From Janthinobacterium sp. 67 (GTDB taxonomy: Bacteria > Pseudomonadota > Gammaproteobacteria > Burkholderiales > Burkholderiaceae_D): a DNA stretch of 64,000 nt. The stretch is from positions 4,278,001 to 4,342,000 of the forward strand of contig NZ_PGES01000001.1 of NCBI RefSeq assembly GCF_002797895.1, written 5' to 3'. Positions 18,970 to 27,838 of this stretch are shown here, one piece after another. A model generated the notes under the pieces. The model saw only the letters and a list, made by a program, of their open reading frames with translations, did not search any database and was not told the DNA's origin. Position 1 is the stretch's first letter, and every line of letters begins with the position of its first letter. The position numbers and the translations under genes are program-made.

Positions 18970-19056
18970 TAGAAATCTCGGGTGATATACAAAGACGGAC
19001 AGGATACGGTAAACGCCCGCTTCCGGCCAGCGCTGTGCGCTGCCGGAACGGGCCGG

Positions 19057-19941
19057 TCAGGCGGCCAGACGCGCGCGGCGGCTGCTCCACAGGCCCTCGG
19101 CCGCATACAGGCCCAGCGCCGTCCAGATGACGAGGAAGCCCAGCATGCGCTCGGGCGTGAACGATTCGTGGAAGACCCATACGCCGATCAGGAGCTGGCC
19201 CGTGGGCGCGATGTATTGCAACAGTCCCAGCACGGCCAGCGGCAGGCGGCGCGCGCCAGCGGCGAACAGCAGCAGGGGAATGGCCGTGATGGGGCCGGAC
19301 GCCAGCAGCAGCGCGCGCGTGGCGGTGGAGTCGGTATTGACGAAGCCGCTCTGGCCATGCCAGGCCAGCCACAGCATGTAGGCCAGCGCCAGGGGAAAAA
19401 GAATCAATGTTTCAAACGACAAGCCTTCCAGCGCGCCCAGCGCGGCCGTCTTGCGCAGCAGGCCATAGCCGCCGAAGGTGGCCGCCAGCAGCAGGGCGAT
19501 CCACGGTATCTGCCCCGCCTGCCAGGTGAGCCAGGCCACGCCGCAGCCGGCCAGGCCGATGGCCAGCCACTGCAGGCGGCGCAAGCGCTCGTGCAGCAGC
19601 AAAAAGCCCAGCATGACATTGATCAGGGGCGTAATGAAGTAGCCGAGGCTGGCGTCGACCACGTGGCCGTTGTTGACGGCCCAGATATAGATGAACCAGT
19701 TGGCGGACAGCAAAAACGCGCTGGCCACGAAGCTGGCCACCACTTTCGGCTGGCTGCGCAAGGCGCCCAGCCAGCTCCACTGGCGGCGCACGGTCAGCAC
19801 GATACCGAGGAACAATAGCGACCAGACCATGCGGTTGGCCAGGATTTCCTGCGGCGCGATGGCGTCGATGGCATGGAAATACAGGGGGAACAGGCCCCAG
19901 CACAGGAAGGCGAGGGAGGCGTAGAGCATGCCTGGATTCAT
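19057..19941 (-). CDS. rarD: RarD-like EamA family permease
   Basis: A protein of about 294 residues with roughly ten membrane segments in two EamA repeats: MLYASLAFLCWGLFPLYFHAI, ILANRMVWSLLFLGIVL, FIYIWAVNNGHVVDASLGYFITPLINVMLG and GLLQYIAPTGQLLIGVWVFHESF. These match RarD, an inner-membrane transporter of the drug/metabolite superfamily with unsettled substrate. The frame is open to 19989, but alignment of the first segment with RarD favours the ATG at 19941; no clear ribosome binding site settles it. Confidence 0.85.
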   Translation of the reverse strand: MNPGMLYASLAFLCWGLFPLYFHAIDAIAPQEILANRMVWSLLFLGIVLTVRRQWSWLGALRSQPKVVASFVASAFLLSANWFIYIWAVNNGHVVDASLGYFITPLINVMLGFLLLHERLRRLQWLAIGLAGCGVAWLTWQAGQIPWIALLLAATFGGYGLLRKTAALGALEGLSFETLILFPLALAYMLWLAWHGQSGFVNTDSTATRALLLASGPITAIPLLLFAAGARRLPLAVLGLLQYIAPTGQLLIGVWVFHESFTPERMLGFLVIWTALGLYAAEGLWSSRRARLAA

Positions 19942-20177
19942 GATGGGGGCACTGGAGAGTAGACAGTCTGTCATTATCGCTGAAAACACACGGGGCTGCC
20001 CGGCGCCGCTGGCGAGGCGTAGAATGGCAACAAATCAACGGCCGCCCGTTCGCGCAAGCGGGCGCGGCGGCATAAAACAACGACCTTGGGGCAGCCCGGA
20101 ACCATGCAAAAATACTCTTGCTATTTGCTAATACCTATCATATTGTGCGATGCAACAAAACAAAAACGGGTGCAATC

Positions 20178-22055
20178 TTGACGTCGGAACATAAAAAAAG
20201 CAGCCTGGTCGGCTTGACGCTGGCTGCCGTCGGCATCGTCTATGGCGATATCGGCACCAGTCCGCTGTACACCCTGAAAACGGTCTTCGACCCGACCCAT
20301 GGCCTGTCCGTCACGCATAACAACCTGCTGGGCATCGTCTCGCTGATCTTCTGGGGCCTGACCCTGATCGTCTCGCTCAAGTACGTGACCCTGGTGCTGC
20401 GCGCCGACAACCGCGGCGAGGGCGGCATCATGGCCCTGATGGCGCTGGTGCTGTCGTCCGTCAGCAAGTCGTCGCGCTGGCACGTGCCGCTGATGGTGAT
20501 CGGCGTCTTCGGCGCCACCCTGTTCTACGGCGACAGCGTGATCACGCCGGCCATTTCCGTGCTGTCGGCCATCGAAGGCCTGGAAGTGGCCACGCCCGCC
20601 TTCAGCCCGTACGTGGTGTGGCTGACGATCGCCGTGCTGGTGGGCCTGTATTCCGTGCAGTCGCACGGCACGGCCGGCATCGGCCGCTTCTTCGCTCCCA
20701 TCATGCTGATCTGGTTTGTCGCGCTGGCCTGCATGGGCGTGGTCAACATCATCAAGTCGCCGGCCATCCTGGCCGCCGTCAACCCGCTGCATGCGGTGGC
20801 TTTCTTGCTGGAAAATGGCCGCATCGCCTTCCTGTCGCTGGGCGCCGTGGTGCTGGCGCTGACGGGCGCCGAGGCGCTGTACGCCGACATGGGCCACTTC
20901 GGCAAGAAGCCGATCCGCATGGCCTGGTTTCTGATCGCCTTCCCCGCGCTGGCATTGAATTACCTGGGCCAGGGCGGCCTGCTGCTCGCGCACCCTGAAG
21001 CCATTTCCAATCCCTTCTACCAGCAGCTGGGCGCCTGGAGCGTGTATCCGCTGGTGATCCTGTCGACCATGGCCACCGTGATCGCTTCGCAGGCAACCAT
21101 TTCCGGCACCTTCTCGATGACCAAGCAAGCCATCGCGCTGGGCTTTTTGCCGCGCATGCGCGTGCGCCACACGTCGGAAAGCGAAATCGGCCAGATTTAC
21201 ATCCCGGCCGTCAACTGGCTGCAACTGGCCGTGGTGCTGCTGGCCGTAGTCGGCTTCGGCTCCTCGGAAAAGCTGGCCGCCGCCTACGGCATCGCCGTCA
21301 CGGCCACCATGCTGGCCACCACCATCCTGACCTTCTTCGTCATCCGCTACCGCTGGAAGATGAATTTGCTGCTGTGCTGGGCCGCCACGGGTTTCTTCCT
21401 GATCATCGACGTCAACCTGTTCTCGGCCAGCGCCCTGAAACTGTTCCACGGCGGCTGGTTCCCGCTGCTGCTGGGCGCCATCCTGTTCATCGTCATGCTG
21501 ACCTGGAAGCGGGGCCGCCAGCTGGTGTTCGAGAACCTGGAAAAGCATGCGATCCCGCTCGACGATTTCCTCTCGTCGCTGTTCATCGCCCCGCCGCTGC
21601 GCGTGCCCGGCACGGCCATTTTCCTGCGCGGCGAAACGGATGGCGTGCCGCATGCGCTGCTGCATAACTTGCTGCACAACAAGGTGTTGCATGAAAGAGT
21701 CATTTTCCTTACCGTTTTCATGCATGAAGAACCGTGGGTGGCGCCGTCCGAGCGCGTGCGCGTGGTGGACCTGGGCCACCAGTGCTACCAGGTCAATGTG
21801 CATTACGGCTTCAAGGATGAGCCGGACATTCCCGATGCGCTGGCGCAATGCGCGCAGCAGGGACTGGATTTCGAGATGATGGAAACATCGTTCTTCATCG
21901 CGCGCCAGACCATCATTTCGACGCCGGGCGCCGGCATGATGCCGTGGCGCGAGCACCTGTTCGTCACCATGTCGCGCAACGCGCGCACGGCGGCCGACTA
22001 CTATCAGATCCCGAGCAACCGGGTGATCGAACTGGGTACGCAGGTGGAAATCTAG
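20178..22055 (+). CDS. kup: Low-affinity potassium uptake protein Kup
   Basis: A protein of about 625 residues with around twelve membrane segments and a soluble C-terminal domain, the usual Kup size (E. coli 622). The opening LAAVGIVYGDIGTSPLYTLK, then RADNRGEGGIMALMAL, GDSVITPAISVLSAIEGLE and LTGAEALYADMGHFGKKPIR are Kup hallmarks. It imports K+ with protons. No ATG fits: a TTG at 20178 gives the family's normal N-terminus, while the TTG at 20118 would add 20 unusual residues. The ribosome binding site is weak, so the start is uncertain. Confidence 0.93.
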   Translation: MTSEHKKSSLVGLTLAAVGIVYGDIGTSPLYTLKTVFDPTHGLSVTHNNLLGIVSLIFWGLTLIVSLKYVTLVLRADNRGEGGIMALMALVLSSVSKSSRWHVPLMVIGVFGATLFYGDSVITPAISVLSAIEGLEVATPAFSPYVVWLTIAVLVGLYSVQSHGTAGIGRFFAPIMLIWFVALACMGVVNIIKSPAILAAVNPLHAVAFLLENGRIAFLSLGAVVLALTGAEALYADMGHFGKKPIRMAWFLIAFPALALNYLGQGGLLLAHPEAISNPFYQQLGAWSVYPLVILSTMATVIASQATISGTFSMTKQAIALGFLPRMRVRHTSESEIGQIYIPAVNWLQLAVVLLAVVGFGSSEKLAAAYGIAVTATMLATTILTFFVIRYRWKMNLLLCWAATGFFLIIDVNLFSASALKLFHGGWFPLLLGAILFIVMLTWKRGRQLVFENLEKHAIPLDDFLSSLFIAPPLRVPGTAIFLRGETDGVPHALLHNLLHNKVLHERVIFLTVFMHEEPWVAPSERVRVVDLGHQCYQVNVHYGFKDEPDIPDALAQCAQQGLDFEMMETSFFIARQTIISTPGAGMMPWREHLFVTMSRNARTAADYYQIPSNRVIELGTQVEI

Positions 22056-22223
22056 ACGTGGCAGTGCGGCGGAATGGTTGTTGTGACAATGTTGTATTGT
22101 TGCGCAATCTTCCGCCGTGCTTACGTCTGCTTACAAATTGGCCGCGCGACTCCTGTTAAACTGCTGCTCGCACCGGCCCGCACCGTACGGGCTGAGCCAC
22201 ACACCAATATTTAAAGGGAAACC

Positions 22224-22685
22224 ATGAAATCGGTATTTCAAATGATCGCCACCCTCGCTTGCGCCGTGGCCCTGACCGCCTGCGGTGCTGCTGCCAACAC
22301 CGAGAAGCCGGTCGTGCTCGACCCGAATACGCAAGTGAAAGAACTGACCATTACCGATACGGTGGTCGGCACCGGCACGGCAGCGGCGGCGGGCGACACC
22401 CTGCTGGTGACCTACACGGGCTGGCTGTATGACGCGAGCAAACCGGGCAACAAGGGCACGCAGTTCGATGCGAGCCCGGCCGGCTCCGGTTTTACTTTCC
22501 CGCTGGGTATCGGCCGTGTCATCCTGGGCTGGGACCGCGGCCTGGTCGGCATGCAGGTCGGCGGCACGCGCACCCTGGCCATTCCGTATGACCTGGGCTA
22601 CGGCAAGGCAGGCAGCGCGCCGAAGATTCCCGGCTACGCCGGCTTGCTGTTCGAGATCAAGCTGGTGAGCGTGACGAAAAAGTAA
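22224..22685 (+). CDS. FKBP-type peptidyl-prolyl cis-trans isomerase, lipoprotein
   Basis: A 153-residue protein with a lipoprotein signal ending in the lipobox LTAC (Cys20), so it is probably membrane-anchored in the periplasm. The FKBP domain covers about 45-150: LLVTYTGWLYD, FDASPAGSGFTFPLGIGRVILGWDRGLVGMQVGGTR and IPYDLGYG. The final segment keeps IPGYAGLLFEIKLVSV instead of the usual IPPNATLVFEVEL. It catalyses proline isomerisation in exported proteins. AAAGGGAAACC precedes the ATG, and an intrinsic terminator follows. Confidence 0.92.
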   Translation: MKSVFQMIATLACAVALTACGAAANTEKPVVLDPNTQVKELTITDTVVGTGTAAAAGDTLLVTYTGWLYDASKPGNKGTQFDASPAGSGFTFPLGIGRVILGWDRGLVGMQVGGTRTLAIPYDLGYGKAGSAPKIPGYAGLLFEIKLVSVTKK

Positions 22686-22705
22686 GCACGCGCAAGGCAG
22701 CGGAC

Positions 22706-22735
22706 AAAGGGCGATTCCACGGAATCGCCCTTTTT
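22706..22735. terminator. Bidirectional intrinsic terminator
   Basis: GGGCGATTCC (22709-22718), loop AC, GGAATCGCCC (22721-22730), then TTTTT; AAA precedes the stem. It lies between the convergent FKBP and PP-loop genes. Confidence 0.85.
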
Positions 22736-22750
22736 GCTTGGGCGGCCCCT

Positions 22751-23428
22751 TTACGCCTCGGGCGGGGCCAGTTCCTGGAAGTAATAGGTGGCGCCGCCCA
22801 GGTTGGCAGGCGCGTCATATTGCAGCACTTGCGTGCGGCGCAGCGCCACCGGTGTGCTGAAGGCGGGACCGTCGTAGACGAAGGTGTGGAATTCGCCGTT
22901 TTCGCCGCAGGCGTCGACGCCGGGCGGCAGGTCGGCCAGGAAGGCGGCATCGAATTCGCGCCCGCAAAATGTCCGTGGCAAGTGCTGGCCATTGATGCAC
23001 ACGACGATGGCCTTGAAGCCGGCGGCGAGAAATTCGTCGACCAGCGCGCGGCGGTCCCCGCCCCACAGGGGCAGGTGGGCCGTCAGGCCGGCCGCGGCGC
23101 AGACTTTTTCTTCCCAGTCGCGGTGCGGCTGCAGGTCGATGTCGCCAAACAGCGCATGATCGATGCCCTCGGCCTTGGCCGCGCGCAGCATGGCGATGAA
23201 TTGCTCTTCATAGCTGGCCCAGCTGGCGTGATAGCGCTGCAGGCGCGCGCCCAGGCTGGCCGCCTGCGCCGCGAGCAGCTCGGGCGGCACGCCGTGCGAG
23301 CGCGACTTGCGGCCATCTTCATCCATGGCCGTGATCAGCAGCGGCACGTCCATGCCCGCGTTGCGTGCGCGCCACAGGGCCAGGCAGGAATCCTTGCCGC
23401 CGCTCCAGGAAATCAGGGCCGTCGTCAT
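22751..23428 (-). CDS. PP-loop ATPase of the Dph6/DUF71 family
   Basis: A 225-residue protein with the PP-loop SGGKDS at residues 9-14 and the DUF71-specific block VDACGENGEFHTFVYDGPAF near 170-190. Eukaryotic and archaeal members make diphthamide (Dph6), which bacteria lack, so the bacterial role is unknown; a nucleotide-alpha-hydrolase or amidation reaction is plausible. The ATG overlaps the stop of the upstream acetyltransferase (ATGA), suggesting translational coupling. Confidence 0.85.
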   Translation of the reverse strand: MTTALISWSGGKDSCLALWRARNAGMDVPLLITAMDEDGRKSRSHGVPPELLAAQAASLGARLQRYHASWASYEEQFIAMLRAAKAEGIDHALFGDIDLQPHRDWEEKVCAAAGLTAHLPLWGGDRRALVDEFLAAGFKAIVVCINGQHLPRTFCGREFDAAFLADLPPGVDACGENGEFHTFVYDGPAFSTPVALRRTQVLQYDAPANLGGATYYFQELAPPEA

Positions 23429-23901
23429 GCCGCAGCTTCCGGCGCCACCGCGCGCAGCATGTCGACGTGCTGTATGCCGTCTTCGTCGTACGGCGCGCTG
23501 ACGGTGACAAAGCCGAACGACTGGTAGAAGCGCTCCAGGTAGTGCTGCGCGCCGATGCGGATGGCGTGGCCAGGATGCCGGCGTTCGGCACGCGCGATAC
23601 CTTCCGTTAATAGCTGCTTGCCGGCGCCCGTGGTGCGCGCCTCGGGCGCCGTCAGCACGCGGCCCAGCGACATTTCCACATACTTGGCGCCCGGTGCCAG
23701 CACGCGCAGGTAGGCGGACAGACGGCGCTGGCCATCGACCGTTTGCCAGCCCAGCAAATGCATGGCTTGCTGGTCATGGCCGTCCAGGTCCGGGTAAATG
23801 CACTGCTGTTCGATGACGAACACGCGCTGGCGCAAGGCCAGCACCTGGTACAAATCGTGGGGGCCGAGTTCGTCGAACGTGTTCCATTGCCAGCTGATCA
23901 T
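23425..23901 (-). CDS. elaA: ElaA-like GNAT acetyltransferase
   Basis: A 158-residue GNAT-fold protein. The N-terminal LYQVLALRQRVFVIEQQCIYPDLDGHD is the ElaA signature, and SLGRVLTAPEARTTGAGKQLLTEGI is the acetyl-CoA-binding loop (R/Q-x-x-G-x-G/A variant TGAGKQL). The substrate is unknown. It is the first gene of a two-gene unit with the PP-loop ATPase. Confidence 0.88.
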   Translation of the reverse strand: MISWQWNTFDELGPHDLYQVLALRQRVFVIEQQCIYPDLDGHDQQAMHLLGWQTVDGQRRLSAYLRVLAPGAKYVEMSLGRVLTAPEARTTGAGKQLLTEGIARAERRHPGHAIRIGAQHYLERFYQSFGFVTVSAPYDEDGIQHVDMLRAVAPEAAA

Positions 23902-23940
23902 GGGTCATCCTTGATTGAGAGTGGCGTGATTTTACCGGCT

Positions 23941-24849
23941 TCACGCGGCCGGCGTGGGATAGCGCTGCGCATACCACTGCTTCAGGTGCTCGATGCAGCG
24001 CGTCACGCGGGGCGCCACCAGCTGGCGCGACGGATAGATGGCGAACAGCGCCAGGCTGGGCCGCTCGATGTCCGGAAACAGCTCGACCAGGGCGCCGCTG
24101 GCCAGTTCCTCGCGGCAGACAAAGGTGGGCAGGATGCCGATGCCCAGGCCGCGCAGGATCAGGCTGCGCATGAACAGGGTGTTGTTCGTGCGGACCCAGT
24201 TCGGTACTTCGATGTCGCTGTGCGGCCCCGCATGGCGCAGCGGCCAGCGGCTGCCGAACAGCGCGTGGCTGTAGATGAAGCAGCGCTGGCGCGTCAAGTC
24301 CGTGGCTTCCCGCAGGGGACCGTGGCGTTCCAGGTAGGCGGGCGCGCAGCAGATGTGCAGGCGGTAGTCGTGGATGTGGCGCGCCACGTAGCTCGAATCG
24401 TTGAGTGCGGTGGTGACGCGAAATCCCAGGTCGTAGTTGGCGGCCGCCAGGTCGACGTATTCATCCTTCAGGTCGACGTCCAGGCGCAGCGCGGGCCAGT
24501 CGGCCATGAAATCGGCCAGGCCTTCGGCCAGCTCGCCCACGCCCAAGGTCAGCGGCGCGTTGATGCGCAGGCGGCCCGTCACGTGCGCCGCCCTATGTGC
24601 CACCATGTCTTCCGCCTGCGCCAGCTCGTCGAGCAGCTTGCGGCAGTGCTCGAGGTAGGCGGCGCCCGTTTCCGTCAGGGCCAGCTGGCGCGTGGTGCGC
24701 GTCATCAGTCGCCCGCCCAGCTCCTGCTCCAGCTGGCCGACGCGCCGGCTCACATATGACGCCGACAGGTCCAGTTCATCGGCGGCGCGGCGAAAGCTGC
24801 CCAGCTCGGCCACGCGGCGAAACAGCTGCATTGCCTGCAATTTATCCAT
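23941..24849 (-). CDS. LysR family transcriptional regulator
   Basis: A 302-residue LysR protein. The N-terminal helix-turn-helix (about 1-60: MQLFRRVAELGSFRRAADELDLSASYVSRRVGQLEQELGGRLMTRTTRQLALTE) is followed by an effector-binding domain (about 90-295). It is divergent from the exported DJ-1-like gene at 24970, with 120 bases between the starts, the normal arrangement for a LysR regulator and its target. The effector is unknown. Confidence 0.92.
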   Translation of the reverse strand: MDKLQAMQLFRRVAELGSFRRAADELDLSASYVSRRVGQLEQELGGRLMTRTTRQLALTETGAAYLEHCRKLLDELAQAEDMVAHRAAHVTGRLRINAPLTLGVGELAEGLADFMADWPALRLDVDLKDEYVDLAAANYDLGFRVTTALNDSSYVARHIHDYRLHICCAPAYLERHGPLREATDLTRQRCFIYSHALFGSRWPLRHAGPHSDIEVPNWVRTNNTLFMRSLILRGLGIGILPTFVCREELASGALVELFPDIERPSLALFAIYPSRQLVAPRVTRCIEHLKQWYAQRYPTPAA

Positions 24850-24969
24850 TTCATTCCTATTCGGCGCTTCTATTCGGTCTTATTCTGCATCAGTGCTGTG
24901 CATTATTCATCATTTTTCTCGATTTTGATTCGGAATATGCTGGTGACCTCTCTACAGAAAGGCGACACC

Positions 24970-25803
24970 ATGAAAAAATTATTGATCAGCAGCCTGTTGC
25001 TCGCTGCCTTTTCCACCGCCCAGGCGGCCGAGGTCCTCGTCGTGCTGTCGGACGCCAATCACCTCGAGCTGCGCGACGGCAAGGTCTTCCCGACGGGTTT
25101 TTATCTGAATGAATTGATGCAGCCCGTGAAAAAGCTGCTCGACGCGGGCCACATGGTGACGTTCGCCACGCCGCAGGGCCAGGCGCCCACCCTGGATGCC
25201 AGCTCGGATACGGATGCCTATTTTGGCGGCGACGCGGCCGCGCACGCGGCGCACAAGGCGCTGCTGGACCAACTGGCGCTGACGGTGCCGGGCCGCTCGC
25301 CCGTGATCAGCCTGAAGCGCGTGGAACAGATCGGTTATGGCCACTACGCGGCCGTGCTGGTGCCGGGCGGCCACGCGCCGATGCAGGATCTGTTGAAGGA
25401 TGCCGGCCTGGGCGCCTTGCTGCGCCAGTTCCATGCGGATGGCAAGCCGACGGCGCTGCTGTGCCATGGCCCCATCGCCCTGCTGTCGGCCTTGCCGCAG
25501 GCGACAGCGTTTGCGGCCGCGCTGGAAGCGGGACGCACGCCGCCCAAGCCGGCGGGCTGGATCTACAGCGGCTACCGCATGACGGTGATCAGCAATCAGG
25601 AAGAACTGGCGGCGCAAGGCGCGCTGAAGGGCGGGACGATGAAGTTCTATCCGCAGTCGGGCTTGCAGGCGGCCGGCGCGCAGTATGTGCAGAACCAGAC
25701 GCCGTGGACCAGCAACGTGGTGGTCGACCGCGAACTGATCACGGGACAGAATCCCGCCTCGGCGCCGGCCCTGGCGGACAGGCTGCTGCAGGCGCTGCGC
25801 TAA
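24970..25803 (+). CDS. Exported DJ-1/PfpI family protein
   Basis: A 277-residue protein with a signal peptide (MKKLLISSLLLAAFSTAQAA), so it should be periplasmic. The rest is a class I glutamine-amidotransferase-like fold: LVVLSDANHLELRDGKVFPTGFYLNELMQPVKKLLDAGH, YAAVLVPGGHAPMQDL and the nucleophile elbow ALLCHGPIALL with a catalytic-type Cys followed by His. This matches the Hsp31/PfpI-like subgroup (glyoxalase III, deglycase or chaperone activities are reported for relatives). AAAGG lies ahead of the ATG. Divergent from a LysR regulator that probably controls it. Confidence 0.85.
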   Translation: MKKLLISSLLLAAFSTAQAAEVLVVLSDANHLELRDGKVFPTGFYLNELMQPVKKLLDAGHMVTFATPQGQAPTLDASSDTDAYFGGDAAAHAAHKALLDQLALTVPGRSPVISLKRVEQIGYGHYAAVLVPGGHAPMQDLLKDAGLGALLRQFHADGKPTALLCHGPIALLSALPQATAFAAALEAGRTPPKPAGWIYSGYRMTVISNQEELAAQGALKGGTMKFYPQSGLQAAGAQYVQNQTPWTSNVVVDRELITGQNPASAPALADRLLQALR

Positions 25804-25812
25804 AGCAAACAT

Positions 25813-25840
25813 CCCCGGCGGCGCCAGGGCGCATCCGGGG
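25813..25840. other. GC-rich hairpin between convergent genes
   Basis: CCCCGG (25813-25818) pairs with CCGGGG (25835-25840), and GCGCC pairs with GGCGC inside. There is no T tract, so it may stall rather than terminate RNA polymerase, or protect 3' ends, between the DJ-1-like gene and ohr. Confidence 0.5.
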
Positions 25841-25863
25841 AGGTAGAGTGCATGCAGCGGGGA

Positions 25864-26289
25864 TTAGACGATCGTCAGGGTGACGTCGATGTTGCCGCGC
25901 GTGGCGTTCGAGTACGGGCAGACGATGTGGGCGGCGGCGACCAGCGCTTCGGCGGCGGCGCGGTCCATGCCTGGCAGCGAGATTTTCAGTTCCACTTCGA
26001 TGCCGAAGCCCGTTTCGATGGCGCCGATGCCGACGTTGCCTTCGATGGACAGGTCCGCTGGCAGGGCGATCTTGTCGCGGCCGCCAACGAATTTCATGGC
26101 GCCGATGAAGCAGGCCGAGTAGCCGGCGGCGAACAGCTGTTCCGGATTGGTGCCGACGGCGCCATTGCCGCCCAGTTCTTTTGGCGTGGTCAGCTTGACG
26201 TCCAGCACATTGTCGGACGACACGGCACGGCCTTCGCGGCCTCCGGTGGCGGTGGCTTGAGCGCGGTACAGGACTTGTTTGATCGACAT
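25864..26289 (-). CDS. ohr: Organic hydroperoxide resistance protein (Ohr)
   Basis: A 141-residue OsmC-superfamily thiol peroxidase. The two redox cysteines are Cys60 (YSACF) and Cys124 (VCPYS), with [14 protein letters not shown] and the C-terminal [11 protein letters not shown] matching Ohr. It reduces organic and lipid hydroperoxides. AAAGGAAA before the ATG at 26289 sets the start. No OhrR gene is adjacent, which is unusual for this family. AT-rich sequence upstream (about 26400-26450, with ATTTAATTGCAAG) could hold an operator. Confidence 0.93.
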   Translation of the reverse strand: MSIKQVLYRAQATATGGREGRAVSSDNVLDVKLTTPKELGGNGAVGTNPEQLFAAGYSACFIGAMKFVGGRDKIALPADLSIEGNVGIGAIETGFGIEVELKISLPGMDRAAAEALVAAAHIVCPYSNATRGNIDVTLTIV

Positions 26290-26572
26290 GATGGTTTCCT
26301 TTAGGTAGATAAATAGGTGGCTACTAAATAGTGTGCTACTTGCTTCATGGGCTGTCGCCCCAGGATCTCCGTCTGCAGAAGCACTTGCCGGCGTCCATGT
26401 ACACAATATATATCGCGCACTATTTAATTGCAAGCGATTTTATTTCGGGCGGCGCGGATTGATGCTTTATTTTGCAGCCTTTGTCGCCACTACGGGCCTT
26501 CCATCGCATAATGGCCACCGCCGCGCGCACCGATGGTTATGCTTGGCCCACTTCACACCCCAAGGAAAAATC

Positions 26573-27838
26573 ATGACTAGCCTCTTCTTTATCCTGCGCA
26601 TCACCTTGGCCACGATGGTCACGTACATCATCGCCACGGCGATCCTGGTGGAGAATTTCCTGCGCCATATCTTCGGGCATACGGAAGGCTTCTTTGTCAT
26701 CGTCGGCGCGCTGCTGGCCAGCGCCGTCATCACGAATGCGTTTTCGCACGTGCGGCGCGTGCGCCTGATCGCCGGCGCCGTCAATGCCGGCACCCTATCG
26801 AGCCGTCAGCGGCGCCAGATCGAGATTCCGTTCGAGGCGGGCGAGGCGTTCGACATGATCGACGCGGCCATCCGCGAATTGCCGGGCAGCGAAGTAGTCG
26901 AAAGCGCGCGTGACAGCCTGCAGGTGCAGGCTAGAGTGCGCCGTGCCGCGCCGTACACGCACACGGGCTTGCCCCGCATGCGCGTGCTCGGTTTCCTCGA
27001 GCCGCGGCCGAACCAGATCCTCGCCACCGTCACGCCGAATGGCGAGGCGGGCAGCGTGACCCTGATCTGCGAGCCGGCGCGCAATGCCTGGACCGACTGG
27101 TTCCTCGTCGACCATGGCAGCAACCTGGAAAACGCGGAAGCGGTGACGCGGGCGATGACGCGCCGCGTGGCGCAGCGCCGGCGCGGCGAGCAGGCCGAGG
27201 CGCGCCAGACGGTGACGGAAAAGGAACTCACGGTGGCCAAACTGAGCCTGCTGCATGCGCAGGTCGAGCCGCACTTCCTGTACAACACCCTGGCCAGCGC
27301 GCAGCTGCTCACGCGCAGCGACCCCGTGCGCGCCGACGAGATGCTGGGCAACCTGATTTTGTACCTGCGTCACTCGCTGCCGCGCACGGAGCAAGCCATG
27401 TCGACCCTGGGCACGGAACTGGAACGGGCGCGCGCCTATCTCGATATTTTGAAAATCCGCATGGGCGGGCGTTTGAACCTGCAGATCGAAGTGCCGCAAT
27501 ACCTGCGCCAGGTGGAACTGCCGCCGATGATGCTGCAAACCCTGGTGGAAAACGCCATCAAGCATGGCCTGGAGCCGAAAAGCGGCGGCGGCACCATCTG
27601 GATCATGGCGCGCAGCGGCGACGGCACGGTGATCGTCACGGTGGCCGACGACGGCAAGGGCTTCAGCGACGATGGCGCCGGCACGGGCATCGGCCTGCGC
27701 AATGTGCGCGAACGCCTGCGCCTGACCTACGGCAATGCCGCCGCGTTTGCCATTGTCGCCAATTTCCCCGATGGCGTGACAGCCACCATCACGGTACCGG
27801 ACAGCACGGCGCAAGGAGTATCGTATGCATCAGCCTGA
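26573..27838 (+). CDS. LytS/AlgZ-type sensor histidine kinase
   Basis: A 421-residue kinase. Two membrane segments near the N-terminus (about 5-25 and 35-55) are followed by a cytoplasmic region, then the His_kinase domain with VEPHFLYNTL (phospho-acceptor His234) and an ATPase domain with LVENAIKHGLEPK and VADDGKGF, GTGIGLRNVRERL. AAGGAAA ahead of the ATG sets the start. It overlaps the response regulator gene by 14 bases, so the two form one two-component system. The signal is unknown; the sensor part is small and mainly membrane-embedded. Confidence 0.92.
   Translation: MTSLFFILRITLATMVTYIIATAILVENFLRHIFGHTEGFFVIVGALLASAVITNAFSHVRRVRLIAGAVNAGTLSSRQRRQIEIPFEAGEAFDMIDAAIRELPGSEVVESARDSLQVQARVRRAAPYTHTGLPRMRVLGFLEPRPNQILATVTPNGEAGSVTLICEPARNAWTDWFLVDHGSNLENAEAVTRAMTRRVAQRRRGEQAEARQTVTEKELTVAKLSLLHAQVEPHFLYNTLASAQLLTRSDPVRADEMLGNLILYLRHSLPRTEQAMSTLGTELERARAYLDILKIRMGGRLNLQIEVPQYLRQVELPPMMLQTLVENAIKHGLEPKSGGGTIWIMARSGDGTVIVTVADDGKGFSDDGAGTGIGLRNVRERLRLTYGNAAAFAIVANFPDGVTATITVPDSTAQGVSYASA

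Noticed and set aside
20118..20177. Extended kup start at TTG 20118
   Set aside because: The extra 20 residues do not match the family N-terminus, and the second TTG fits the normal length.
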